Source of the DNA: Pseudomonas sp. MWU15-20650
Lineage (GTDB): Bacteria; Pseudomonadota; Gammaproteobacteria; Pseudomonadales; Pseudomonadaceae
Length of the DNA: 64,000 bases
Direction of reading: 5' to 3'
Assembly (NCBI RefSeq): GCF_023242475.1
Contig: NZ_JALJFG010000012.1
Coordinates: 62,001-126,000 of the forward strand
In this document: in pieces, positions 1-8,023 of the stretch
Layout: each line of letters begins with the position of its first letter
Numbering within the stretch: position 1 is the first letter of the stretch
The notes under the pieces: model-generated
What the model was told of the DNA's origin: nothing
The model's input: only the letters and a program-made list of their open reading frames with translations
Database searches by the model: none
Position numbers and translations under genes: made by a program

Positions 1-297
1 GAACGTCGCCGCGAGATCGGTATTCGCATGGCCCTGGGCGCGCGCCAGCGCGATATTCGCAACCTGTTCCTGCTCGAAGCGGTGACGCTGACCGCCGTGG
101 GCGCACTGTGCGGCGCGGTGCTGGGCATGACCGCCGCGTGGCTGTATGCGTGGCTGTCGGGCTGGGCATTTTCCCTGGCCGTTGCCGCGTTGCCCCTCGG
201 GGTCGGCAGCACGTTGCTGGTGGGCTTGTTCTTTGGCATTTACCCGGCAGTATCGGCCTCGCGGTTGCAACCGGTGGAGGCCCTGCGTGATGAATAA
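1..297 (+). CDS. ABC transporter permease, MacB/FtsX type (3' end only)
   Basis: The frame is open from base 1, so the 5' part of the gene lies outside the window and only about 98 C-terminal residues are present. They begin with the ERREIGIRMALGA motif, typical of the last FtsX/MacB_PCD domain just before the final membrane helices. Two or three hydrophobic segments follow, and the end PVEALRDE is the usual end of this family. The stop codon overlaps the start of the next gene by 8 bp, so it is co-transcribed with the TolC-like and adaptor genes. The three together make a MacAB-TolC-like exporter in which this is the inner-membrane permease. The substrate cannot be told from the sequence; peptide or siderophore export are common roles for such systems. 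Confidence 0.9.
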   Translation, partial: ERRREIGIRMALGARQRDIRNLFLLEAVTLTAVGALCGAVLGMTAAWLYAWLSGWAFSLAVAALPLGVGSTLLVGLFFGIYPAVSASRLQPVEALRDE

Positions 298-1771
298 GCG
301 CCTGTTGCTGCTGCTTGCGCTGGTCAGCCTGCCGGGCATGGCCGCCGATGTGGTGATTCGCCCTCAAGCGCCCAGCAGCACCCGCAGCGGCTATGATCGC
401 GGCGTGTCGCTCAATGCCCAGGCCACCACCATGACCCTGGGCGACGCGGTGTACCTGGGCCTGCGCAACAACCCGGCAATCCGCAGCGCCTACCTGCAAC
501 GGGTCGCGCAGAAATTCGACCTGCGCGTCGCCGAAGACGTGTTCAACCCCAAGCTCACGCTCAACAGCTACTACCGTACCACTCGGGGCTCCCAGGACAA
601 CACCCGTAACGCCAACGTGGCGCCGGCCACCAGTCTGCTCGGCGAATACGGCACCCGCTTGAGCATGGCCTGGACCCAGCAGTTGAACAATGCCGACCGC
701 GCCGGCCGCTACCGCAGCGATGGCCTGGACCTGGCCATCATCCAACCGCTGATGCGTGGCGCCGGCTGGGATGCCACCACCGCGCCGCTGCGCCTGTCGC
801 GCCTGGCTGAGCAGGCCAACCGGCTGAACCTCAAGGCCACCGTGGCGCAGACTATCAGCCAGATCATCGCCACGTACCGCGAGTTGCTGCGCGCCCAGGA
901 ACAACTGGTGATCGTCCAGGAAGCCCTCAAACGCTCCAACACTTTGCTGGACGTGAACAAGGCGTTGATCAGCGCCGGGCGCATGGCCGAGTTCGAAATC
1001 GTGCAGACCGAAGCCGACATCGCCACCCAGCAACTGGGCGTGGAAGAAGCGCAGAACCAACTGGACACCAGCCGCCTGGCCTTGTTGCGGCTACTGGCCC
1101 TGGACTTGTCGACCCCGATTCGCGCCACCGAAGCCCTGGAAGCCAAGCCCATGGAGATCGACAAGCGCCAAGCCTTTAACCTGGCACAGAACCAGCAACC
1201 GGAATACCTCGCCGCCCTGCTCGGCAGCCAGCAGGCCGACCTCAACCTGGTGATCGCCAAGGACTCTGGGCGCTGGCAAGTGGACCTGGTGGCCGGCGCA
1301 AACCAAGTGCGCGCCGCCACCAACAACGATGACGGCTACAACAATAACCGCACCTGGAACAGCTATGCCGGCGTGCAGGTGCAGATCCCCATCGGCGATA
1401 TCAGCACACGCCAGGCCGAAGTGCGCGCGCGGGTGAATGTCGAGGACCAGGAGATCCGCATTACCGATGCCCGCCAGGAGCTGGAGCGCAACGTCAATAA
1501 TGTGGTGCGCGACCTCGGCACCCGCTGGCGCCAGTATGAAATCTCCCAGCGTGCGGTGGAGTTGTCCCGGCGCAAAATCGAGATCGAGCGGGAAAAGCTC
1601 AGTGCCGGGCGCTCCACCAACTTCCAGGTATTGAGCTTCGAGACCGACTTGCGCAACGCCGAAAATGCGCAGCTCAACGCGCTGATCGCTTATTTGAACG
1701 CCCAGACCCAGCTCGATCTGACCCTGGGCATGACGCTGGAAAGTTGGGAAATCGCCCTCAATGACTACTAA
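290..1771 (+). CDS. TolC-family outer membrane channel protein
   Basis: 493 residues with a signal peptide at residues 1-18 (MNKRLLLLLALVSLPGMA), then two repeated outer-membrane-efflux-protein halves of long amphipathic helices with beta hairpins (for example around NNPAIRSAYLQ and QTQLDLTLGMTLESW). The ATG at 290 overlaps the permease stop and gives a clean signal peptide; the frame stays open upstream to 146, but that part would not make a secretion signal. The product is the outer-membrane channel of the exporter encoded by the flanking permease and adaptor genes. It overlaps the adaptor gene by 11 bp, which indicates translational coupling. Confidence 0.92.
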   Translation: MNKRLLLLLALVSLPGMAADVVIRPQAPSSTRSGYDRGVSLNAQATTMTLGDAVYLGLRNNPAIRSAYLQRVAQKFDLRVAEDVFNPKLTLNSYYRTTRGSQDNTRNANVAPATSLLGEYGTRLSMAWTQQLNNADRAGRYRSDGLDLAIIQPLMRGAGWDATTAPLRLSRLAEQANRLNLKATVAQTISQIIATYRELLRAQEQLVIVQEALKRSNTLLDVNKALISAGRMAEFEIVQTEADIATQQLGVEEAQNQLDTSRLALLRLLALDLSTPIRATEALEAKPMEIDKRQAFNLAQNQQPEYLAALLGSQQADLNLVIAKDSGRWQVDLVAGANQVRAATNNDDGYNNNRTWNSYAGVQVQIPIGDISTRQAEVRARVNVEDQEIRITDARQELERNVNNVVRDLGTRWRQYEISQRAVELSRRKIEIEREKLSAGRSTNFQVLSFETDLRNAENAQLNALIAYLNAQTQLDLTLGMTLESWEIALNDY

Positions 1772-3014
1772 TAAAAAACGCCTGCTGGCGGTGAGCGTGA
1801 TCGTGCTGTTGGCCGGCGCCGGTGTTAGCGTGCTCAGCCAGCGCAGTGGGGCCGAGCCGTCGAGTACAGCCGAGCAATGGCTGGCGGTGAAACCCGACCC
1901 GCTGGTGCACCAGATCGGCCTGGTGGGCAAGATCGAGCCCGACACCACCATCACCCTCACCGCCCCGTTCGACGGCAACGTGCTGGCCAACCTGGTCGAA
2001 CAAGGCCAGCGCGTCGAGGCCGGCCAGGTGCTGTTGCGCATGGACCCGTCCACCCTCGAAGTGCAGTTGCGCGACGCCCTCTCCGCCCAGCTCAAGGCCC
2101 GGCGTACTGTGCAGGAAATGCAGGACTGGGACAGCAGCCCCGCCGTCAGCCGCGCCCGGCGTAGTTTGCGCACGGCAGAAATGACCGCCGGCAACACCCA
2201 ACGCAAACTTACCGAGAGCGAAAACCTGTTCAAGCGCGGCATTATCCCGCGCAACGAGCTGGACGATCTCAAGCAACAGACCCAGCAGCAGCAACTGGAC
2301 CTGATGGCTGCGCGCAGTGAGCTTCAGCAGGCGCAGGATCAAGGCAAGGGTGAATACCGGCAGATCGCCGAGATGGAACTGACCAATACCACGGTGAAAT
2401 ACGAGGCCCTGCACAAGCTGCTCGAAGGCAAGGAGGTCAAGGCACCGTTCTCCGGCATCGTGGTGCCCGCCCCCGGCAGCAACAACGCCGCCCAAAGTGG
2501 TGGCAACAGCAATGCCCCGGTACAGGCCGGCAGCAAGGTCAGCCAGGGCCAAGTGTTGTTCGGGCTGGCCAATATCGAACGGCTGAAAATCGTCGCCAAG
2601 GTCTCCGAACTGGACATCAACCAATTGCACCAGGGCCAGGCGGTGGAGGTCATGGGCGATGGTTTCGATGGCGAGCGGCTGACGGGCTCGGTCAGCGTGG
2701 TCAGTGGCTTGGCCATCGCCAGCGACAGCCAGGGCAGCGCGCAGTTTCCGGTGACCCTGTCGATTCCCAAGCTGACACCTCAGCAGCTGCAGCGAGTGCG
2801 GCTGGGCATGAGTGCGCGGCTAACCATCGTGACTTACAACAATGACCAGGCGATTGTGATTCCCAGCCAGGCGATCCGGACGGATATGACAGTGGAGTAT
2901 CGACCAGCGATGGATAAACCGGTGGAGCGAGTAAAGGTCACCACCGGGCAATCGACGCCGCAGGGCGTTGAGGTATTCGGACTCAAGCCAGGCTTTGTGA
3001 AAACCTCAAGATAA
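1761..3014 (+). CDS. Periplasmic adaptor (HlyD/MacA-type membrane fusion protein)
   Basis: 417 residues. An N-terminal membrane anchor (about residues 7-24, LLAVSVIVLLAGAGVSVL) precedes a lipoyl/barrel-sandwich half motif (GQRVEAGQVLLRMD), a coiled-coil hairpin (about 110-210) and the second lipoyl half (VKAPFSGIVVPAPG), then beta-barrel and membrane-proximal domains. It bridges the inner-membrane ABC permease and the TolC-like channel. It is last in the operon and is followed at once by a REPIN. The last residues (LKPGFVKTSR) look short for the family, so a small loss of the original C terminus at the repeat junction is possible. Confidence 0.9.
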   Translation: MTTNKKRLLAVSVIVLLAGAGVSVLSQRSGAEPSSTAEQWLAVKPDPLVHQIGLVGKIEPDTTITLTAPFDGNVLANLVEQGQRVEAGQVLLRMDPSTLEVQLRDALSAQLKARRTVQEMQDWDSSPAVSRARRSLRTAEMTAGNTQRKLTESENLFKRGIIPRNELDDLKQQTQQQQLDLMAARSELQQAQDQGKGEYRQIAEMELTNTTVKYEALHKLLEGKEVKAPFSGIVVPAPGSNNAAQSGGNSNAPVQAGSKVSQGQVLFGLANIERLKIVAKVSELDINQLHQGQAVEVMGDGFDGERLTGSVSVVSGLAIASDSQGSAQFPVTLSIPKLTPQQLQRVRLGMSARLTIVTYNNDQAIVIPSQAIRTDMTVEYRPAMDKPVERVKVTTGQSTPQGVEVFGLKPGFVKTSR

Positions 3015-3029
3015 GCGCAGATCAACCTG

Positions 3030-3116
3030 TGGGAGGGGGCTTGCTCCCGATAGCGGTGCATCAGCCACAAATGTATTTACTGACACGCCCTCATCGGGAG
3101 CAAGCCCCCTCCCACA
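3030..3116. repeat. REPIN (inverted pair of GTGGGAGGGGGCTTGC arms)
   Basis: Two arms starting GTGGGAGGGGGCTTGCTCCCGAT, about 40 bp apart in inverted orientation. It lies between the convergent adaptor gene and the FAD/NAD(P) gene. Elements of this kind are scattered through P. fluorescens-group genomes and are moved by a RAYT transposase encoded elsewhere; no RAYT gene is in this window. Confidence 0.9.
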
Positions 3117-3182
3117 TTTGATTTTCGTTGCTTTGAGCATTGACGTTCACTTCGCGGATCAGGGCTTGCTCACCTCCCCCAC

Positions 3183-4577
3183 TTAGATCTGTGTGAGCTT
3201 GGTTGCCAGTGTCTTGGCCTGAAGCGCCACATCCGTCACCGCCGTACTCTCCCACCACATCCCACGCAATGGCGGGCCCATAGCGAACAGCCGCTGGCTA
3301 ACCTGTCCTTGAGCATCGAGCACCGCTCCCGAAGCATCCGCCGCAATGCCCAACGCCAACGGCCCGGGCTGGATCAACCCGCGCCTGAGCAACTGTTGTG
3401 GCAACGGCCGGGCCACGCGGCGCCAGTCGTATTCAATGCCGCTGGAGTTGATCAGCGCCGCCCCCGACACGTGGGTGGTCCCTTGCTCGCCGCGAGGGCG
3501 CAAGGCGATGGCAACGCCCTCATCCGACGGCACCAGCCCTTTGAACGATGCCGCACGAATCCGCAAGCGCCCTTCCCCGTGCAAGCGCTCCACCAACTGC
3601 GCACTCAACGGCGGTGAACGGTGGTGATGGCTCTCCCACCAGGGCCGCACATGCCGCACGAACTGGCGCTTCTCGCGTTCGCTGGCCTGGCTCCATAACC
3701 GCGCAATATGCGCCCGCACAGTGTCCAGCGGGGCTTGCCAATCGATGCCTTGCTCAAGCGCGCCCTGGCATTGCCGGCGGACCTCGCGCAGCAATTGCCG
3801 AGGGCTGCGCACGCTAGGGTCTTGGGCGAGGAAGTCGACCCAGCTTGGCGGTTGCCGACGCACATGGGGCAATAACCCATGGCGCGAAAACACCTCGATG
3901 GGCCCGCGATGCCCGGCCTGCTCCAGGGAGACGACGGCGTCGACCATGGTCAACCCGGAACCGATGATCAGCACCGTGGAGAGCGGGTCGAGCTGGGTCA
4001 TGGCCTGTACATCCCATGGGTCCACCGCTGCCGCGTTCAAACCCGTGGACTGGGTCTGCGGCGTACGCGCCGCCGGGAACATGCCGGTGGCCAATACCGC
4101 AATAGCACCACGCAGTTGTTGGCCGTTATCGAGCGTCAGCAACGTTGAAGCACCCTCGACGTGCAGGTCGACCGCTTCGGCACGCACATGCTCGACGCTG
4201 GACGCCGACCGCGCTTTGGCTTGCGCTAGCCGCTGCTGGGCATACATACCAAAAATCCCGCGTGGCGGGAACAGTTCGCTGATGGGCACGTGCTGTTGGT
4301 CCGATTCTGGCCAGCCACCGGCACCGATGTAGTCGGTGAGCCATTGGGTCAGGTCATCTGCGTTGTCCGGGTCGACACTCATGCGCGCCGCATTACCGTT
4401 CAAGGTGTGGCCCAGCTCGACGGCGCTGTACGCCTCGCCGCGTCCCAGCTCAGCGCGCGGTTCGATCACCAGGATTTGCCGCTGCCCAGGCAGGCGCAAC
4501 AGCTGCACGGCCAGCATCGTGCCGCTCAGGCCGCCGCCGATGATCAGGACATCAGCGTTGCGGATGGATTCGCTCAT
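3183..4577 (-). CDS. FAD/NAD(P)-binding oxidoreductase
   Basis: 464 residues with an N-terminal Rossmann FAD motif (GGGLSG at residues 14-19). A second dinucleotide-binding motif (VLIIGSGLTMVDA) lies in the middle, preceded by the ATG-type motif AVLATGMFP. This arrangement fits the NAD_binding_9 / hydroxylase-like flavoprotein family, a set of mostly uncharacterised oxidoreductases. The product is predicted to be cytosolic. Directly upstream on the same strand lies the decayed end of a LivF-like ABC ATPase gene. The gene may therefore once have been the last member of a transporter operon that has since been deleted. The substrate is unknown. Confidence 0.85.
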   Translation of the reverse strand: MSESIRNADVLIIGGGLSGTMLAVQLLRLPGQRQILVIEPRAELGRGEAYSAVELGHTLNGNAARMSVDPDNADDLTQWLTDYIGAGGWPESDQQHVPISELFPPRGIFGMYAQQRLAQAKARSASSVEHVRAEAVDLHVEGASTLLTLDNGQQLRGAIAVLATGMFPAARTPQTQSTGLNAAAVDPWDVQAMTQLDPLSTVLIIGSGLTMVDAVVSLEQAGHRGPIEVFSRHGLLPHVRRQPPSWVDFLAQDPSVRSPRQLLREVRRQCQGALEQGIDWQAPLDTVRAHIARLWSQASEREKRQFVRHVRPWWESHHHRSPPLSAQLVERLHGEGRLRIRAASFKGLVPSDEGVAIALRPRGEQGTTHVSGAALINSSGIEYDWRRVARPLPQQLLRRGLIQPGPLALGIAADASGAVLDAQGQVSQRLFAMGPPLRGMWWESTAVTDVALQAKTLATKLTQI

Positions 4578-4589
4578 GCACGTTCGCCC

Positions 4590-4757
4590 TTACTGTTTAC
4601 CCAGATAAATGTCATGCAAATCGCCCCGCGCCAACAGCTCGGCGGCGCTGCCCTTCAAGACCGCCCGCCCAGTATCCAGCACGTTACCCTGGGACGCATA
4701 GGCGAGCGCGACGTTGATGTTCTACTTGGCGAGCAAAAAGCTGAAGCGATACACGCC
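4590..4757 (-). pseudogene. Remnant of a branched-chain-amino-acid-type ABC ATPase (LivF-like C terminus)
   Basis: On the minus strand the bases translate to a segment with the C-terminal features of LivF ATPases: LLAK, then a TAG stop at 4722-4724, then NINVALAYA, GNVLDTGRAVLKG, AAELLARGDLHDIYLG, and a normal TAA stop at 4590-4592. The internal TAG stands where the family has Gln in the motif LLVEQN, so one CAG-to-TAG change explains it. Only about 55 codons remain; Walker A, the signature motif and Walker B are missing. The remnant is 12 bp upstream of the FAD/NAD(P) gene on the same strand. The family call rests on motif memory only. Confidence 0.6.
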
Positions 4758-4814
4758 TTAAGCACGTTGAGCAGCGAGCCGTTCGGCAGGCCGTGCCCAC
4801 ACCGGTGCAGGTTT

Positions 4815-5047
4815 ATATCTACCTGAGTCATGGAGATCAAAATGTGGGAGGGGGCTTGCTCCCGATGGCGGTGGCTCAGTCACAGAGGCATTGACTGTCA
4901 CTCCCTCATCGGGGGCAAGCCCCCTCCCACATTGGGTCCTCGCCCGTCCGGCCAGCGTGGTTCAACGGGAAGCCTGAGATCAAAAAGCCGATAGATATCT
5001 ACCTGAGTCATGGTGATCAAAATGTGGGAGGGGGCTTGCGCCCGATG
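4815..5047. repeat. 53-bp direct repeat (copies at 4815-4867 and 4995-5047)
   Basis: Two 53-bp copies exactly 180 bp apart differ at only two positions (TGGAGATC/TGGTGATC and TTGCT/TTGCG). Each copy starts ATATCTACCTGAGTCATGG and ends with a left REP arm. The second copy has only this single arm (5024-5047) and no partner. The repeat encloses a full REPIN (4844-4930) plus about 60 bp of other sequence, so it probably comes from a local duplication or from a recombination that also removed the LivF gene. Confidence 0.85.
4844..4930. repeat. REPIN
   Basis: Inverted pair of GTGGGAGGGGGCTTGC-type arms about 40 bp apart. The right arm carries one change (GGGGGCAAG in place of GGGAGCAAG). It sits beside the truncation point of the LivF-like remnant and is part of the 53-bp direct repeat described separately. 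Confidence 0.88.
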
Positions 5048-5249
5048 AGCATAGGTATCTACACAACTAATGATTTAATAGCGCTCTTGGCCCGGGACCA
5101 ATCAGCAAATTGTCCAAACACTGTTGCACCCTGAACAGTTGGGTCTTTCGTGATGCTTCAAGCCTGTCTCGACTCATCCACCACGGACGCAATACTCAGG
5201 GCAGCAGCCCTGAGTATTGAGCGTCAATGATCAACAGATCAGGAACTTA
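5048..5249. other. Non-coding stretch with an 11-bp perfect inverted repeat
   Basis: About 200 bp without a credible gene. The only clear structure is the inverted repeat AATACTCAGGG-N6-CCCTGAGTATT at 5191-5218. It lies 32 bp beyond the stop of the minus-strand gene at 5250, where a terminator would be expected. No T-tract follows on that strand, so it may only be a 3' end stabiliser. Confidence 0.6.
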
Positions 5250-5597
5250 TTATTCCTCCAACACGGTATAGGTACTCTCATGAGAATAACCAATAATCTC
5301 CGCGTCGTCTTTCACAAAGTAACTGGCCACCACCTCCTCTGTTTTGAATACAACATCAAACTTCAAAGTTCTCTCATAATGGGCTTCCACCTTATCAATC
5401 TTAAAAGATGAAAACTCGAGCCCATTGCCCTTCACGCTCCAGTAAACCGTGTGCCCCACCGCAAGCGCTGGAGAGTGTGGAATAACAATACGCCCCTTAC
5501 CGCCGGTCACCTCATGATACTTCACCACGGTGCCGTGAGACGGTTTAATTTCAGGAGCGAGAAATAACTGTTTTCTTGATAAATGTTTTGAGTCCAT
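5250..5597 (-). CDS. Hypothetical protein, beta-rich, 115 residues
   Basis: I do not recognise a named family. The start at 5597 (MDSKHLSRKQ) is chosen because GGAGAG lies 7 bases upstream on the coding strand; the frame is open to 5633. The product has no signal peptide or membrane segment and is mostly predicted beta strand. The segment GGKGRIVIPHSPALAVGHTVYW resembles a motif I associate with repeat units of large Pseudomonas Ig-like-repeat proteins (pattern V-I-P-Y-x-x-M-x-V-G-D-T-V), so it could be a free-standing unit of that fold. Base composition is visibly lower in GC than the flanks, suggesting acquisition by transfer. Confidence 0.7.
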   Translation of the reverse strand: MDSKHLSRKQLFLAPEIKPSHGTVVKYHEVTGGKGRIVIPHSPALAVGHTVYWSVKGNGLEFSSFKIDKVEAHYERTLKFDVVFKTEEVVASYFVKDDAEIIGYSHESTYTVLEE

Positions 5598-5963
5598 CTG
5601 CATTCTCTCCATGAGCTGATTAAAACCACCCAACTTCTATCGCCTTGGCATAAGCCGACTTTATTGAGCGGCAGACTTAACCCTACTCCCTCTGCCAAAT
5701 GAGACAAGCTGTGAAATCTGACAGTTGACAGCCCTACGAAACAGTGATCACCAGATGAGCATATCTCTAACAAACCGCACAATACTATCCACTCGCCGCG
5801 ATGATACTAAGCACCTCTGAAACAACAGTGGCTCATTCGCCGGCAAGCGCCTCAAGTGCTTCTGGTATAAAAACAAATTCTTTTATACCTGTTATTTTTG
5901 ATAGTCGGCACAGCCCCTCACGGTTAATAACCTAACGCTCACGCCTCTATCAGGAGATGCGTG
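5598..5963. other. AT-rich intergenic region with a 9-bp inverted repeat
   Basis: 366 bp between two divergent unrecognised genes, with no credible open frame. A perfect inverted repeat, GGTATAAAA-N8-TTTTATACC, lies at 5864-5889, about 75 bp before the small gene at 5964. It could be a regulator-binding site or a hairpin. No confident promoter hexamers were found in either direction. Confidence 0.5.
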
Positions 5964-6125
5964 ATGAATAACACCGCCCGTTACAAGTCAAACGCTATTT
6001 CGGGAACATGCACTGTCGAGGGCAAACCTGTCGACGGCTCTCTGGATGAAAAGCTCATTGGGAAATTTCATCTTTACCAGGACGGCCACACTTGGAGATG
6101 GCAGTGTACAGCGCCTAAACATTGA
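5964..6125 (+). CDS. Small hypothetical protein, 53 residues
   Basis: ATG at 5964 is preceded by AGGAG (5952-5956) at 7 bases, a near-ideal ribosome-binding site, and the frame runs to TGA at 6123-6125. The product begins MNNTARYKSNAISG and ends QCTAPKH. It has two cysteines, no membrane segment and no recognisable motif. The strong Shine-Dalgarno and the inverted repeat upstream (5864-5889) support a real gene. It shares the low-GC character of the divergent gene at 5250-5597, and the two may have arrived together. No function can be proposed. Confidence 0.55.
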   Translation: MNNTARYKSNAISGTCTVEGKPVDGSLDEKLIGKFHLYQDGHTWRWQCTAPKH

Positions 6126-6226
6126 AAATGGAAAACTCAACTTCGAACCCTAAAAACCTGTTGTTGTTTTCCAGAGGCGTGTTGCGAACCAGCAACGTGT
6201 AGTTCCACTGTCGCGGGGGTGAACAG

Positions 6227-6802
6227 TTAGATCACCACGTTGCGCACGAAGCGCACCGCCACGTCACCATCATTGCGATAGCCGTGGGCTTGGCGGCTGG
6301 CAAACATATAGAACTCACCCGCCGCAACGTGTTTTTCCTGGCCATCCAGGATCAGCGTCAGGCAGCCCTCGAACACAAACAGCTGCACGCTCCAGCCGTC
6401 CGGGTCCGGTTCCGGGCTGTAGCGGTCTGCGGGCTCCAGGCGCATCTCCCACAACTCGACTTCACGCCGCGCGGTGGCCTTGGCCAACAACACGGCTTTA
6501 CTGCCGGGAATGTCACCGGCCCAGGCCAGCTCGTTGATACGGCTGTGATCGCCGGCGTCAGGGGCCTGGATCAGGTCGCTGAAGGCGACGTCCAAGGCTT
6601 CGGCCACGCGGTCGAGGGTCGACAGGCTGACGTTCTTCTCCCCCGCCTCGATGGCCACCAGCATGCGCCGGCTGACCCCGGACTTTTCCGAGAGCGCGGT
6701 CTGGCTGAGGTCGGCGGCATGGCGCAGGCGCCGAACATTCTGGCTGACGTGCTGGAGGACCGAAGCCCGTTGTGGATTTTCTTTGTGCACTATATTGCTC
6801 AA
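6227..6802 (-). CDS. XRE-family regulator with C-terminal cupin domain
   Basis: 191 residues: a helix-turn-helix of the XRE/Cro type at about residues 18-72 (LRHAADLSQTALSEKSGVSRRMLVAIE) and a cupin barrel at about 105-190 (including DGWSVQLFVFEG and AAGEFYMFASRQAHGYRN). Such proteins bind DNA and sense a small ligand in the cupin. The longest frame starts with TTG at 6802; GTG at 6790 is an alternative, and the true start is uncertain because no good ribosome-binding site precedes either. It is divergent from an EamA exporter gene, and the gap contains a perfect palindrome (6816-6827), so it probably controls that gene and itself. Confidence 0.85.
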   Translation of the reverse strand: MSNIVHKENPQRASVLQHVSQNVRRLRHAADLSQTALSEKSGVSRRMLVAIEAGEKNVSLSTLDRVAEALDVAFSDLIQAPDAGDHSRINELAWAGDIPGSKAVLLAKATARREVELWEMRLEPADRYSPEPDPDGWSVQLFVFEGCLTLILDGQEKHVAAGEFYMFASRQAHGYRNDGDVAVRFVRNVVI

Positions 6803-6815
6803 TCAGTGGGTGTGC

Positions 6816-6827
6816 GCAGTATACTGC
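6816..6827. promoter_or_regulatory. Palindrome GCAGTATACTGC, candidate operator
   Basis: A 12-bp perfect palindrome lies in the 80-bp gap between the divergent XRE-cupin and EamA genes, 56 bp before the EamA ATG. Its centre contains a TATACT hexamer that could itself be a -10 element. Its symmetry and position fit an operator for the XRE-cupin regulator. Confidence 0.5.
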
Positions 6828-6882
6828 CCAGCGTGCGGCGCATTGTGCGGTCCGTGCCTTTCCCTTGCAAGACCGAGCCGCC

Positions 6883-7812
6883 ATGACCGCCCCGAATGCC
6901 TCCCCACGTATCAAACGTTTCAGCAAAGCCGAATGCATCCTGGTGCTGATCACCATGATTTGGGGCGGTACGTTTTTGTTGGTGCAACACGCCATGACCG
7001 TCAGCGGGCCGATGTTTTTCGTGGGCCTGCGGTTTGCGGCGGCGGCAATCGTGGTCGGCTTCTTCTCATTGAAAACCCTGCGTGACCTGACCCTGTTTGA
7101 ATTGAAAGCCGGCGCCTTCATCGGCACGTCGATCATGTTGGGCTATGGCATGCAGACCATCGGCCTGCAAACCATACCCAGCAGCCAATCGGCGTTCATC
7201 ACCGCTCTGTATGTGCCGTGCGTGCCGCTGTTGCAGTGGCTGGTGCTGGGACGTCGCCCAGGGCTGATGCCGAGCATTGGCATCATGCTGGCGTTTACCG
7301 GGCTGATGCTGCTGACCGGCCCCGCCGGTGCCTCCCTGAACTTCAGCCCCGGCGAGATCGCTACGCTGATCTGTGCGATCGCGGTGGCGGCCGAAATCAT
7401 CCTCATCGGCACCTACGCAGGCCAAGTCGATGTGCGCCGCGTGACGGTGGTGCAGTTGGCCACGGCGTCGTTACTGTCATTTCTGATGGTGGTGCCGATG
7501 GGCGAGGCGCTGCCGGGATTCTCGTGGTTGCTGGTGTTCAGTGCGGTGGGCCTGGGCTTGACCAGCGCGGTGATCCAGGTGGCCATGAACTGGGCACAGC
7601 AGAGTGTTTCGCCCACGCGGGCCACCTTGATCTATGCCGGCGAGCCGGTGTGGGCCGGGGTGATCGGGCGGATTGCCGGTGAGCGCTTCCCGCCGATTGC
7701 CATGGTCGGGGCGGCGTTGATTGTGGTGGCGGTGATTGTGAGTGAGCTGAAGACGCGCGGGCAGAAGGCCGTAGAAGTGGCCGATGAGAGGGAACAGGAA
7801 CGCCAGGGTTGA
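6883..7812 (+). CDS. EamA/DMT-family transporter
   Basis: 309 residues with about ten membrane helices in two EamA repeats. The first begins at WGGTFLLVQHAM and the second in the region after SPGEIATLICAIAVAAEIILIGTYAG. The ATG at 6883 (MTAPNASPRIKRF) is preferred over upstream in-frame starts because the family starts with a short cytoplasmic tail and then the first helix. The product is an inner-membrane exporter of the drug/metabolite superfamily, of a kind often used for amino acids or small metabolites. It is paired with the divergent XRE-cupin regulator, which likely senses the exported compound. Confidence 0.88.
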   Translation: MTAPNASPRIKRFSKAECILVLITMIWGGTFLLVQHAMTVSGPMFFVGLRFAAAAIVVGFFSLKTLRDLTLFELKAGAFIGTSIMLGYGMQTIGLQTIPSSQSAFITALYVPCVPLLQWLVLGRRPGLMPSIGIMLAFTGLMLLTGPAGASLNFSPGEIATLICAIAVAAEIILIGTYAGQVDVRRVTVVQLATASLLSFLMVVPMGEALPGFSWLLVFSAVGLGLTSAVIQVAMNWAQQSVSPTRATLIYAGEPVWAGVIGRIAGERFPPIAMVGAALIVVAVIVSELKTRGQKAVEVADEREQERQG

Positions 7813-7964
7813 GGTCCGAAGTGCGCCGATAGCTGTCAGATTGCCATCACGGGCAATCCCGGTTCCCAGATTGCCCGGGGTCGTTGGTGGGAAAGAGGGC
7901 TTCTGAAACAATGCCAAACAAGAGTCTTCGGCCTATCTTGTAGGATCCTGCCACATCTTGCCGT

Positions 7965-7993
7965 TTGGTGATCGAGAAAGCGGCACGTATGAT
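7965..7993 (+). promoter_or_regulatory. Candidate sigma-70 promoter of the mrp operon
   Basis: TTGGTG (7965-7970), a 17-bp spacer and TATGAT (7988-7993) lie about 30 bp before the mrpA ATG. Hexamers and spacing fit a housekeeping promoter. The rest of the gap after the EamA stop holds a small inverted repeat (ATTGCC/GGCAAT near 7841-7858). Confidence 0.5.
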
Positions 7994-8023
7994 GCATCCC
8001 AAACTCCCGCAGATTAGAAGCCT

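Noticed and set aside
4655-4840. 61-codon minus-strand frame over the LivF remnant
   Set aside because: It is in a different frame from the LivF-like residues and has no domain features. The frame with the nonsense codon fits the family better.
5522-5782. 86-codon minus-strand frame overlapping the 5250-5597 gene
   Set aside because: It overlaps the better-supported gene in another frame, lacks a ribosome-binding site, and has a Cys/Trp-rich composition unlike a real protein.
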